Positions 40,611 to 49,056 of a stretch of 64,000 nt of DNA are shown one piece after another. The stretch is from NCBI GenBank assembly GCA_035518635.1, contig DATIXI010000063.1:18991-82990 (forward strand), in the 5' to 3' direction. The notes beneath the pieces were generated by a model. It saw nothing but the letters and a program-made list of their open reading frames with translations. It was not told the DNA's origin and ran no database searches. The position numbers were made by a program, and so were the translations under genes. This DNA comes from AC-32 sp035518635. Lineage in GTDB: Bacteria > Actinomycetota > Thermoleophilia > Gaiellales > Gaiellaceae. Numbering within the stretch: the stretch's first letter is position 1; each line of letters begins with the position of its first letter.

Positions 40611-41422
40611 TCGAGGTCCGCGCTGCGGGCGGCGTCGTCCAGCGGCCGGCCAGCGACGGTGTCGAGGTGCTGCTGGTCCACCGGCCGCGGTACGACGACT
40701 GGACGCTGCCGAAGGGCAAGGTCCAGGACGGCGAGAGCGACGAGGAGTGCGCCCTGCGCGAGGTCAAGGAGGAGACCGGGCTCCGCTGCGAGCTCCGGTT
40801 TCCGCTGCCGTCGACCACGTACACCGACTCGCGCGGCCGGCTCAAGCACGTGCGCTACTGGGCGATGGACGCGATCGACGGGTCGTTCGGGGCCGGGGAC
40901 GAGGTCGACGAGATCCGCTGGCTCGACCCGTCGGCCGCGCAGCGGCTGACCAGCTACGACCGCGACCGCTCGGTGTTGCGGGGGTTCGGCCACGACGGGT
41001 CCGGGCTGCTGCTGGTCGTCCGCCACGCCCTTGCGGGACACCGCAAGTCGTGGAAAGGGGACGACAGCATCCGCCCGCTGGACGAGCGCGGCCTGCGTCA
41101 GGCGGCTGCGCTCGTCGAGCAGCTCGCGGGTCACCGATTCGACCGGATCGCCTCGAGCCCGGCCACCCGCTGCGTGGAGACAGTCGAGCCGCTCGCCGCG
41201 GCACGGGGGCTCATGGTCGAGGCGCGCGAGGAGCTCGTCGAGGGGCAGGGCGCCGCCGCGCTCGAGCGGGTCGCGCGCGAGCCCGGTGTGGGCCTGCTCT
41301 GCGTTCACGGGGACGTGCTCGAGGAGCTGTGCGGGGAGACGCTGCCGAAGGGCTCGACGTCGCTCTTCCAGGCCCCCGCCAGCGGGCTCGTACGCGTCGC
41401 GGTGTTGCCCCCGCCTGCCTAG
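40607..41422 (+). CDS. mutT1: MutT1-like Nudix hydrolase fused to histidine phosphatase (probable CTG start)
   Basis: 271 residues. Nudix domain (1-125) with a perfect Nudix box, G-x5-E-x7-REVKEETGL. Histidine-phosphatase domain (from about 128) with LLLVVRHALAG, SSPATRCVETVEPL and LLCVHGD. The architecture is that of mycobacterial MutT1, which hydrolyses 8-oxo-GTP/dGTP and diadenosine polyphosphates. No ATG, GTG or TTG precedes the first strand (EVRAAGGVV). CTG 40607 overlaps the CYTH-CHAD stop as CTGA, mimicking the usual ATGA coupling; AAAGG lies upstream. Confidence 0.85.
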   Translation: MIEVRAAGGVVQRPASDGVEVLLVHRPRYDDWTLPKGKVQDGESDEECALREVKEETGLRCELRFPLPSTTYTDSRGRLKHVRYWAMDAIDGSFGAGDEVDEIRWLDPSAAQRLTSYDRDRSVLRGFGHDGSGLLLVVRHALAGHRKSWKGDDSIRPLDERGLRQAAALVEQLAGHRFDRIASSPATRCVETVEPLAAARGLMVEAREELVEGQGAAALERVAREPGVGLLCVHGDVLEELCGETLPKGSTSLFQAPASGLVRVAVLPPPA

Positions 41423-42321
41423 GCCGGGAGCGCTTCGGCGAGCTCGGCTCGCTCGAGGAGCTCGAGCGCCGCGCCCTCGCGGATGCCGCCGCGTGCGACC
41501 TCGAGCGGCACGCTCAGCAGCTTCTGCGCCTGGGCCAGGATCAGGGCCCCGGCCGGGAGGACGGTCGCCCGCCACTGCTGGATCTCGAACCGGGTCGCGA
41601 TTCGCTTCGCCGGCGAGGACGAGACGATCGAGAACGCGAGCGCCAGGGTCTCCGCGTCTAGCCTCCGGCCGACGATCCGCCCGAGTGCCCGCGCGGTGCC
41701 TCCCGTCGCGAAGGCGCGGCGCGGGAGGGGCGGGACGAGCCCTTCGAACGAGCTCGCGGCCTCGGCGCGCGCGGCCTTCAGCTCCTGAAGCGACGGAGGA
41801 TCGCCTGCGAGCAGCCGCCGCGTCAGCCTCAGCGAGCCGATGTCCACCGACCGCACCCAGCTCGGCGTGCGCCCGGTGCCGACCGCGAGCTGCGTCGAGC
41901 CGCCGCCCGCGTCGCAGACCGCGACGCTGCCGCGCGGGTTGCCTGCGGCCGCGATGGCGCCCGCATAGCCGAGGCGACCCTCTCCCTCGGCCGAGAGCAG
42001 CCTGACGGTTGCGCCGCTCCGCGAGGCGATCTCGTCCCGGAGCTCCGGGCCGTTTCGCGCCTGCCGTCCGGGCGACGTGACCAGCACGGTCACCTCGGAG
42101 GCGCCGAGCTTGCGCGCTCTCCCGACCTCCCGGGCCGCGGCCTCGGCCGCTCGCATCAGGCGCTTCGCCGAGAGCTCGCCCGTGCGCTCGATGTCGGCGC
42201 CGAGAGCGACGCGCACGCGCTGCTCCTCGACCCGGCGGACGCGGGTGCCGTCGCGCTCGCCCACGAGCAGGCGCACGGTGTTCGACCCGACGTCGACGAC
42301 GGCGACTCTCACGGCGTTCAT
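41419..42321 (-). CDS. ppx: Exopolyphosphatase/GppA family (Ppx)
   Basis: 300 residues of the ASKHA fold: N-terminal VAVVDVGSNTVRLLV (phosphate 1), VCDAGGGSTQLAV (phosphate 2), FATGGTARALGRIVG (adenosine motif), REGAALELL at the end. Short form without the C-terminal HD-like domain. Releases phosphate from polyphosphate ends, or acts on pppGpp. ATG 42321 fits the family start; an upstream in-frame GTG at 42345 is possible. It lies 62 bp downstream of ppk on the same strand and ends convergent with the MutT1-like gene. Confidence 0.87.
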   Translation of the reverse strand: MNAVRVAVVDVGSNTVRLLVGERDGTRVRRVEEQRVRVALGADIERTGELSAKRLMRAAEAAAREVGRARKLGASEVTVLVTSPGRQARNGPELRDEIASRSGATVRLLSAEGEGRLGYAGAIAAAGNPRGSVAVCDAGGGSTQLAVGTGRTPSWVRSVDIGSLRLTRRLLAGDPPSLQELKAARAEAASSFEGLVPPLPRRAFATGGTARALGRIVGRRLDAETLALAFSIVSSSPAKRIATRFEIQQWRATVLPAGALILAQAQKLLSVPLEVARGGIREGAALELLERAELAEALPA

Positions 42322-42383
42322 CCTCGTGTCCCGTGCGGACGGCACACCTCGCCTCGCATCAAGGACGCCTGAGCCCGCCTCCG

Positions 42384-44489
42384 TTATTCGGAGCTCACCG
42401 CCTGCCTTCGCGCGCGGGCGCGAGCTCGTGTCAGCAGGACGGATTGCGCTGCGCGGCGCCGCTCTTCCTTCTTCGGCGAGCAGCGCGTCCAGCGGCCCTC
42501 GCTGTCCAGCTCCCAGGCCTGGCTGTTGTCGGTCTGGAGCGCGCCGAAGATCGACTCCAGCTCGGCCTGGATCGCGCGCGAGTCGACCGGCGCGACGATC
42601 TCGATCCGGTGGTCCAGGTTGCGCGGCAGGAGGTCGGCGCTGCCGAGGAAGTAGTGCGGCTCGCCGTCCGCGTCGAAGATGAAGAAGCGGCTGTGCTCGA
42701 GAAAGCGCCCGAGGACGCTGCGAACCGAGATGTTCTCGCTCATCCCCTTGACGCCGGGGCGGATCCCGCAGATGCGGCGGACGACGACCTCGATCTGCAC
42801 GCCTGCGTTCGAGGCCCGGTAGAGCGCCTCGATCATCTCGGCGTCGTGAATGCCGTTCACCTTGATCTGGATCCTCGCCTGCTTTCCGGCCTCGGCTGCG
42901 GCGATCACGCGCTCGATCTCCTCGAGCAGGCGCTCGCGCAGGTTGAACGGCGACACCAGCAGCCGCTTGAACTCCTGCGGCCGGCCGAAGCCGGTCAGGT
43001 AGTTGAAGAGGTCTGCGACCTCGGAGGCGATCTCCTCGTCCGCGGTGAAGAGGCCGAGGTCCTCATACAGCCTGGCCGTGAGCGCGTGGTAGTTGCCCGT
43101 CCCGATGTGCACGTAGCGACGAAGCCCGTCGGCCTCGCGGCGGACGACGAGCGTCGCCTTCGCGTGGATCTTGAGGCCCGGGAGCCCGTGGACGACGTGG
43201 ACGCCTGCCTGCTCGAGGCGCTGCGACCACGTGATGTTGTGCCCCTCGTCGAAGCGGGCCTTGAGCTCGACGAGGCACACGGTCTGCTTGCCGGCCTCGG
43301 CCGCCTTGATCAGCGACGGCGCGAGCGCCGACTCGTCGCTCGTCCGGTAGACGGTGGTCTTGAGCGCCCGAACGCCCGGATCCTCGGCCGCGAGTTCGAC
43401 GAACGCCTCGACGCTGGCAGCGAACGAGTCGTACGGCAGGTGCACGACCGCGTCCTTCGACTTCAGGTTCGAGAACAGCAGGAGCGGCGGAGTAGTGCTG
43501 AACGGCCGCCTGGAGACCCCGACCCACGGCTCGAACTTGAGCTCGGGCCGGTCCAGCCGCGCGATCTGGGAGACCTCCGCGAGGTCGAGCGTGCCGCGCA
43601 CGGGATAGACCTGGTCGTCGCCGATGCCGAGCCCCTCCTCGAGCAGCTCGACCATCTCCTGCGACATCGAGCCGGAGACCTCGAGGCGCACGCAGTCGCC
43701 GAAGCGCCGCCGCCGGAGCTCGTGCTGGAGGGCCTCGAGCAGGTCGTCGGCCTCGTCCGAGAGCTCGAAGTCGGCATCGCGCGTGACGCGGAACACCGAC
43801 TTCTCGAGGATCTCCATCCCCGGGAAGAGCCGGGGGAGGAAGTGGCCGATCACGTCCTCGAGCGCGACGAGCGCCTCCCGCTTGCCGACCGCGAGGAAGC
43901 GCGGGATCGGCTCGGGCACCTTGACCCGCGCGAAGCGCTCTTCCTCCGTGACCGGGTCGCGGACGAAGATGCCGAGGCTCAGCGAGAGGCCGGAGATGTA
44001 CGGGAACGACTGCCCGGGGCCGACCGCGAGCGGCGTCAGCACCGGGAACACTTCGTGCTCGAACCGGAGCTCCAGGTCGGCGAGCTCCTTGCCGGAGAGG
44101 TCGTCGACCTTCGCGATCGTGATCCCCTTCTCCGCGAGCGCGGGGCAGAGGTCTTCCTTCCAGAGCTTCGACTGGCGGCGCGTCAGGTCGAGGACGCGCT
44201 TGCGGATCTCCGCGAGCGTCTCCTGGGGCGTGCGGCCGTCGGGCGAGCGCGGCGCGATCCCCGAGGCGGCCTGGTCCATCAGGCCCGCGACCCGCACCAT
44301 GAAGAACTCGTCCAGGTTGCTCGACTGGATCGAGCAGAAGTTCACGCGCTCCAGCAGCGGAACGCCCGCGTCGGAAGCGAGCTCGAACACGCGCGCGTCG
44401 AAGTCGAGCCGGGAGAGCTCGCGGTTGAGAATTCGCTGGAAACCCACGGGGCTCACGGTACGCGAAGGTGGCGGCGCCGTCTTCGGCAT
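42384..44489 (-). CDS. ppk: Polyphosphate kinase Ppk1
   Basis: 701 residues, typical Ppk1 length. N-terminal NRELSRLDFDARVFELA, SSNLDEFFMVRVAGL, then the catalytic C-terminal half with LKIHAKATLVVRR and HIGTGNYHALTARLYEDLGLFTAD (phospho-His regions) and GSADLLPRNLDHRIEI. Reversibly makes polyphosphate from ATP. ATG 44489, with GGGAG 9 nt upstream. Operon with ppx, so both polymer-making and polymer-degrading enzymes are co-expressed. Divergent from the FGE gene. Confidence 0.95.
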   Translation of the reverse strand: MPKTAPPPSRTVSPVGFQRILNRELSRLDFDARVFELASDAGVPLLERVNFCSIQSSNLDEFFMVRVAGLMDQAASGIAPRSPDGRTPQETLAEIRKRVLDLTRRQSKLWKEDLCPALAEKGITIAKVDDLSGKELADLELRFEHEVFPVLTPLAVGPGQSFPYISGLSLSLGIFVRDPVTEEERFARVKVPEPIPRFLAVGKREALVALEDVIGHFLPRLFPGMEILEKSVFRVTRDADFELSDEADDLLEALQHELRRRRFGDCVRLEVSGSMSQEMVELLEEGLGIGDDQVYPVRGTLDLAEVSQIARLDRPELKFEPWVGVSRRPFSTTPPLLLFSNLKSKDAVVHLPYDSFAASVEAFVELAAEDPGVRALKTTVYRTSDESALAPSLIKAAEAGKQTVCLVELKARFDEGHNITWSQRLEQAGVHVVHGLPGLKIHAKATLVVRREADGLRRYVHIGTGNYHALTARLYEDLGLFTADEEIASEVADLFNYLTGFGRPQEFKRLLVSPFNLRERLLEEIERVIAAAEAGKQARIQIKVNGIHDAEMIEALYRASNAGVQIEVVVRRICGIRPGVKGMSENISVRSVLGRFLEHSRFFIFDADGEPHYFLGSADLLPRNLDHRIEIVAPVDSRAIQAELESIFGALQTDNSQAWELDSEGRWTRCSPKKEERRRAAQSVLLTRARARARRQAVSSE

Positions 44490-44567
44490 TTTCCGAGTCT
44501 CCCATATGGACGGCCCCGGTGACGGTAACGAACTGGTTTCAGGCGCGCGGGTGGTAGGAATGCCGGG

Positions 44568-45458
44568 ATGAGCGCGGCGCCTCCCGCCAAGGACATGCGC
44601 TGGATCCCGAACGGAACGTTCCAGATGGGCTCGGCGGACTTCTATCCGGAGGAGCGGCCGGTCCGGGAGGTCGAGGTCGAAGGCTTCTGGATGGACGAGC
44701 ATCTGGTGACGGCCGGGGAGTTCCGGCGCTTCGTCCGCGAGACCGGCTACGTCACGTTCTGCGAGCGGCCGCTCGCCGCGGAGGACTATCCCGACGCCGA
44801 CCCGGAGCTGCTCGTCCCCGGGTCGCTCGTGTTCCGGCAGACTGCCGGGCCGGTCGACCTGCGCGACTTCACGAACTGGTGGCGCTACGAGCCCGGCGCG
44901 TTCTGGAAGCGCCCCGAGGGGCCGGGCAGCACGATCAACGGCCGCGACCGGCACCCCGTCGTCCACGTCGCCTACGAGGACGCCGAGGCTTACGCCCGCT
45001 GGGCGGGCAAGGAGCTGCCGGCCGAGGCGGAGTGGGAGTTCGCCGCTCGCGGGGGCCTGGAAGGCGCCGTCTTCGCCTGGGGTGACGAGGACTTTCCGGG
45101 CGGCAGGGCGATGGCGAACACATGGCAGGGCGAGTTTCCCTGGCAGAACCTGAAGGTGGACGGCTTCGCGGGAACCTCGCCCGTCGGCTCGTTCCCCCCG
45201 AACGGATACGGCCTCTACGACATGACCGGGAACGTGTGGGAGTGGACAACGGACTTCTTCACTGCGTCACACGAAGAGCGCGCGTGCTGCGCGCCCCAGC
45301 TCCTGCCCGGCGAGAGGTTTCCGCGCCGCGTGATCAAGGGCGGCTCGCACCTCTGTGCGCCGAACTACTGCCTGCGCTACCGGCCCGCGGCGCGCCAGGG
45401 CGAGGCGATCGACACCTCGACGGGTCACCTCGGGTTTCGCTGCGTCGTCCGCCCGTAG
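44568..45458 (+). CDS. Formylglycine-generating enzyme (sulfatase-modifying factor)
   Basis: 296 residues, complete FGE-sulfatase domain: WIPNGTFQMGS, FWMDEHLVTAGEFRRFV, LPAEAEWEFAARGG, NGYGLYDMTGNVWEWT, KGGSHLCAPNYCLRYRPAARQ. The two Cys of that last segment match the copper-binding active-site Cys of true FGEs, so it probably converts Cys to formylglycine in CxPxR proteins. No CxPxR sulfatase is seen in the window. ATG with TAGGAAT 6 nt upstream, an imperfect leaderless-type -10. Confidence 0.88.
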   Translation: MSAAPPAKDMRWIPNGTFQMGSADFYPEERPVREVEVEGFWMDEHLVTAGEFRRFVRETGYVTFCERPLAAEDYPDADPELLVPGSLVFRQTAGPVDLRDFTNWWRYEPGAFWKRPEGPGSTINGRDRHPVVHVAYEDAEAYARWAGKELPAEAEWEFAARGGLEGAVFAWGDEDFPGGRAMANTWQGEFPWQNLKVDGFAGTSPVGSFPPNGYGLYDMTGNVWEWTTDFFTASHEERACCAPQLLPGERFPRRVIKGGSHLCAPNYCLRYRPAARQGEAIDTSTGHLGFRCVVRP

Positions 45459-45487
45459 CTCCGGATGCGCTCGACGCGAGAGGGTGG

Positions 45488-45493
45488 TACGGT
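45488..45493 (+). promoter_or_regulatory. -10 box of a leaderless promoter (small membrane protein)
   Basis: TACGGT, 7 nt before GTG 45501. Confidence 0.5.
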
Positions 45494-45500
45494 TGCCGCC

Positions 45501-45713
45501 GTGAAGGAAGAAGGCCTCGGATTCAAGTTCTGGATCAAGCTGGCAGGGATCGTCGCGCTGTGCGGCCTCGCGGCGATGATCCTCTTCCTGCTGCTCTCCA
45601 GGGCGGTCTACGCCTGGGGCTTCCTCGGCGGCTTCCTGGCGTTCGCGCTGCTCCTGATCCTGGTCGGGTGGATCTGGGATCGGCGCAACGCGCGCGAGTG
45701 GGACACCGACTAG
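45501..45713 (+). CDS. Small two-TM membrane protein
   Basis: 70 residues: short polar start (KEEGLGFKFW), TM helices IKLAGIVALCGLAAMILFLLL and WGFLGGFLAFALLLILVGWIW, then the charged tail DRRNAREWDTD. No family recognised. The GTG at 45501 is supported by TACGGT 7 nt upstream (leaderless). Followed by paired hairpins. Confidence 0.65.
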   Translation: MKEEGLGFKFWIKLAGIVALCGLAAMILFLLLSRAVYAWGFLGGFLAFALLLILVGWIWDRRNAREWDTD

Positions 45714-45723
45714 CCGACTGACA

Positions 45724-45758
45724 CGGCCTGAGCAGGCCGAATCGGGGCAGAGACCCCG
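45724..45758. terminator. Bidirectional hairpin terminator region
   Basis: CGGCCT-GAGC-AGGCCG (45724-45739) and CGGGG / CCCCG (45743-45758) between two convergent genes; no clear T-runs, as usual at this GC content. Confidence 0.45.
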
Positions 45759-45801
45759 CTACCTAGACCGGCCTGCTCGTCGTCTTCAGCGGGAGGGTGG
45801 A

Positions 45802-46209
45802 TCAGGGGTTCCGCATGCCTCCCGTCGCCTCGCCCCAGCGCACCATCAGCGCGTAGAGGACGATGCCGTTCAGAGTCAGCACGATCAGCGTCCAGAGCGG
45901 ATAGGCGCTGTTGCCGACCCAGCCGAGGTTGACGAAGAACGTGATGGTTCCTACCACGATCGTGAACCAGCGGGCCCAGCTCGCGCCGGAGAGGAGCCCG
46001 AAGCCGGCGCACACGATGATGATGCCCCAGAGCAGCGTGATCCATCCCCACGTGCTCGTGCTGTGGAAGAGGACCATCTGGTCCCTCGTCACGGCGACGT
46101 AGCGGTTGTTGATGGCGGCCGCCAGGCCAGCGAAGAAGTCGATCGCGCCAATCACGATCATGAGCAGTCCGGCGAAGGCAACCCAACCGGACCAAGCGCT
46201 TGTATCCAT
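45802..46209 (-). CDS. Four-TM membrane protein (DUF7144-like), copy 1
   Basis: 135 residues with four TM helices. WSGWVAFAGLLMIVIGAIDFFAGLAA, then NNRYVAVTRDQMVLFHSTSTWGWITLLWGIIIVCAGFGLL, ARWFTIVVGTITFFVNLGWVGNSAYPLWTLIV. The pattern is that of a widespread actinobacterial membrane family of unknown function. Very similar to the next gene (46251-46664), so a tandem duplication. ATG start with GGAGG upstream. Confidence 0.75.
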   Translation of the reverse strand: MDTSAWSGWVAFAGLLMIVIGAIDFFAGLAAAINNRYVAVTRDQMVLFHSTSTWGWITLLWGIIIVCAGFGLLSGASWARWFTIVVGTITFFVNLGWVGNSAYPLWTLIVLTLNGIVLYALMVRWGEATGGMRNP

Positions 46210-46250
46210 CTAGTGCCTCCTTGTCGAGGAGCCGTCAAGCGGCTCCGGTG

Positions 46251-46664
46251 TCAGGTTCGCGCCATTCCCTCCGTTGCGTCGCTCCAGTGGACCATCAGGG
46301 CATAGAGGACGACGCCCTGCAGGACCAAGACGGTCAGCGTCCAGAGCGGGTAGGCGGTGTTGCCGAGCCAGCCGAGGTTCACGAAGAAGGTGATGACACC
46401 GACCACGATCGTGAACCAGCGCGCCCAGCCCGAGCCCGCCAGGAGCCCGAAGCCGGCGAGGACGATGATGATCCCCCAGATCAGCGTGACCCAGCCCCAG
46501 TGGCTGACATCGTGGATCAAGACCATCTGATCCCGCGTCACCGTGTAGTAGCGGTCGTTGATGATCGCGACCAGGCCGGCGAAGAAGTCGAGCGAGCCGA
46601 TCACGATCATGAGCAGGCCGGCGAACGCGATCCAGCCGGACCAGGCTCCACCGTTCCCATCCAT
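46251..46664 (-). CDS. Four-TM membrane protein (DUF7144-like), copy 2
   Basis: 137 residues, a close paralogue of 45802-46209, aligning end to end (for example RDQMVLIHDVSHWGWVTLIWGIII versus RDQMVLFHSTSTWGWITLLWGIII). The two copies differ most in the loop between helices 1 and 2 and at the termini. GGAGGGAAACG precedes the ATG. The pair is probably co-transcribed, with a 41-bp gap; the K+ channel gene lies upstream. Confidence 0.75.
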   Translation of the reverse strand: MDGNGGAWSGWIAFAGLLMIVIGSLDFFAGLVAIINDRYYTVTRDQMVLIHDVSHWGWVTLIWGIIIVLAGFGLLAGSGWARWFTIVVGVITFFVNLGWLGNTAYPLWTLTVLVLQGVVLYALMVHWSDATEGMART

Positions 46665-46722
46665 CGTTTCCCTCCTTCTGGTTTCTCGCGGCGCGACGAT
46701 ACAACAGTACGCCGTGCCGAGG

Positions 46723-47196
46723 CTATTGCCCGATCTTGGCCTCGATTCCGGCCAAACGCTCCTCGATTCGACGCAGGGACGCCATTGCCTCCGCGAACTC
46801 GTCCGATCGCTGCTTCTTCTCCCGCTCGTTCGCCTCGTCCCGGTCGGCGGAAACGAATAGCGAAGTGACTATCGCGGTCAGGAACGAGAGGAACGTCACG
46901 CCGACGAGGATCACGCCGCTGCCGAGGACGCGACCCCAGGGCGTGTGCGGGACGACGTCCCCGTAGCCGACCGTCGACAGGGTCTGGACCGCCCACCAGA
47001 TCCCGATCCCGAAGGTCGGGAAGTCCTGCCGGTCGAGCAGCGTCATCAGGAACCCTCCGAGCAGGCTCGCCGTGACGGCCACGATCACCAGGTACGGGAA
47101 GATGCGGCGGTTGGCGACGGCGCGGCCCATCCGTCTCTCCCAGCGGGTGCGGAGGCGTCGCCGGCGCCCTTCGTGGGGCTGAGCCATCAGCGCCAC
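46723..47196 (-). CDS. Two-TM potassium channel (Kcs/MthK-pore type)
   Basis: 157 residues. Pore module: outer helix IFPYLVIVAVTASLLGGFLMTLL, pore helix IGIWWAVQTLSTVGYGDVVP with the K+ selectivity filter TVGYGD, inner helix VLGSGVILVGVTFLSFLTAIVTSLFV. The C-terminus (about 118-157) is a heptad-like coiled coil (EREKKQRSDEFAEAMASLRRIEERLAGIEAKI), probably tetramerising; no RCK domain. Start uncertain between two Met (residues 1 and 4). Confidence 0.88.
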   Translation of the reverse strand: MALMAQPHEGRRRRLRTRWERRMGRAVANRRIFPYLVIVAVTASLLGGFLMTLLDRQDFPTFGIGIWWAVQTLSTVGYGDVVPHTPWGRVLGSGVILVGVTFLSFLTAIVTSLFVSADRDEANEREKKQRSDEFAEAMASLRRIEERLAGIEAKIGQ

Positions 47197-47219
47197 GTTC
47201 GCAAACAGGCCGGACAGGC

Positions 47220-49050
47220 TCAGCCGGCGCCCGGAACCGTCACCTCGGCCGGAAGCTCGGTGGCCGGAGGCTCCAGCTGGGCGAGATGCTCGCGCGCGAG
47301 GCCTTCGTCCCGAGCAGGAGGAGCCCGCCGAGCACGGGGCCGGAGATGAGCACGAGCCCGGCGGCGACCACGACGAGGGAGAGCACCTTGAACCACTCTC
47401 TCCGCACCAGCCCGCCGCTTCGGCGGAGCGCCCTGAGCCCGCTCGTCGACTCGAGCTCGGCGCAGGGCGCGATCAGGGCCCACCGGACCGCGAGCACGAA
47501 GGCGATCGGGATCAGGAACACCGACAGGGTGAGCACGCTCACGACCGGAACGGCCACGGCGAGCGCGAGCGCGAGTGGCCGGATGCTGTCGAGCGAGAGG
47601 CGGTAGGCGCGGAGCGCGCTCACCTCGCGGCCGGCGTCGATCTCGGCCATCGCGCGGGAGCAGGCTGCCTGGATGAACGTGAGCCGAGCAGGCTCAGGAT
47701 CGTCCCGATCGCGAGCACGAGCCAGGCGCGGAACCCGCCGTCCTGGCCGCTCGGCGCGAGGCCGAGGAGCGACGAGGCGTTGACGATCCCGGTCTGCAGG
47801 AGCGTGACGAGAACCGCGACAGGGATCGTGACGAGGCCGATCGCGATGAAGAGCAGCGGCCGGCTGAAGTACATGCGCCAGGTCGCGCTCACCGTCTGGC
47901 CCCAGGCCCGGCGGCGCGCGAGATCCAGCGGCGCGCTCGGCCGCCAGTCCGTGCGCGAGCAGAGCCAGGCGATCAGGATCACGAGCGCCGCCAGCACCCC
48001 GAGCGTGAGCGTGGCGTTGTTCGCGAGCCGCCTGATCAGGTTCGACCCGGTCGCGACCGCGCCGCAGAACGAGCCGGTCGCGGCCGTACCGAGCAGGCCT
48101 CCTGCGGGAATGCCGTAGCTGCGGTCGCGCCACCCCTCCGACCAGGTGATCGGCTGGGCCCACTGCAGCTTCATGTTCGGGCCGGTCGGCCCGTTGAAGA
48201 ACGCGGGCTGCAGCTCGCCCAACCGGCCCTCGAACGCGATCCAGGGGTACGCCTTGCGGGCCGCCGCCTCCTGGCCCGGGATCGTGCGGATGACCGGCCG
48301 GATCTGGGTGTGCGGGCCGCGGGTGTCGTCGCAGCCGACGCCCTCGGCGCCGGAGCGGCCGAGGAAGAGTGCCGAGTCGTAGAAGTTCGCGTGCGACCCC
48401 TCGGCGACGTAGACGACGGGGTGCGTCCCGTCGACGCGGTTCAGCTTCTCGTCCCCCCACGCCGCCCGCTCGGCGCCCTCGTGCTGGGAGTAGCCGACGT
48501 CGGTCGGGGTGCGCTCGAGCGCCTGCTCGGCGTCCGGCGCGTCGAAGTCGAGCTGGATCATCTCCCAGTCGCCCTCGTGTGTGTTGTTGAAGTCGTTGAA
48601 GGCGTAGAAGAACCAGTACTGCAGCGCCAGCTTCCCGTCCTGGGTCGCGACGTGCGCCTAGACGGTGGGCTTCGTCCCCTCCGTGATCCGGCGCGACCAG
48701 CGCTCGTAGTCGCACCCGGGCTTGAGCGGGTTCCCGGGAAAGTCGAGGTGGTACTCGTAGAGTCCACGGCCGAGATCGGCCGCTGTGGGCGCGACTTTGA
48801 CGAGGTCGGACCCGCTCCACGGTCCGCGGAGCGCGACCGTGTCCTGGCCGAGGATCGTGTTGATGTCGATCGGGCGGTACGGCTCGCCCGGCCCGCACTC
48901 CTCCTTCTGCTCGACGAGCTGCACGACGGGCGCGTAGCGGGCGGCGAGCGCCTGCTCTGCCTGCGTGTCGGAGGCGTGCGCCACGCCGGCCCAGCCGAGG
49001 GCGGCGAGGACGGCGATCGCGGCGAGGGCTGAGCGCAGGCGCACCGGCAC
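47220..49050 (-). pseudogene. Broken Vps62-like secreted/membrane protein gene (one stop, two frameshifts)
   Basis: A single original gene of about 610 codons can be followed across three frames. Part 1 (49050-48661) has a signal peptide and QALAARYAPVVQLVEQ. It meets an in-frame TAG at 48660-48658 and continues in the same frame as HVATQDGKLALQYWFFYAFND, HEGDWEMIQLDFD and VVYVAEGSHANFY, typical of Vps62-like proteins, then several TM helices. Near 47685 the reading jumps one frame (LSLLG to LTFIQAACSRAMAEID), and near 47300, in a CG run, it jumps again (GTKASR to EHLAQLEPPATELP). Either decay or sequence errors. Confidence 0.7.
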
Positions 49051-49056
49051 CTGAGC

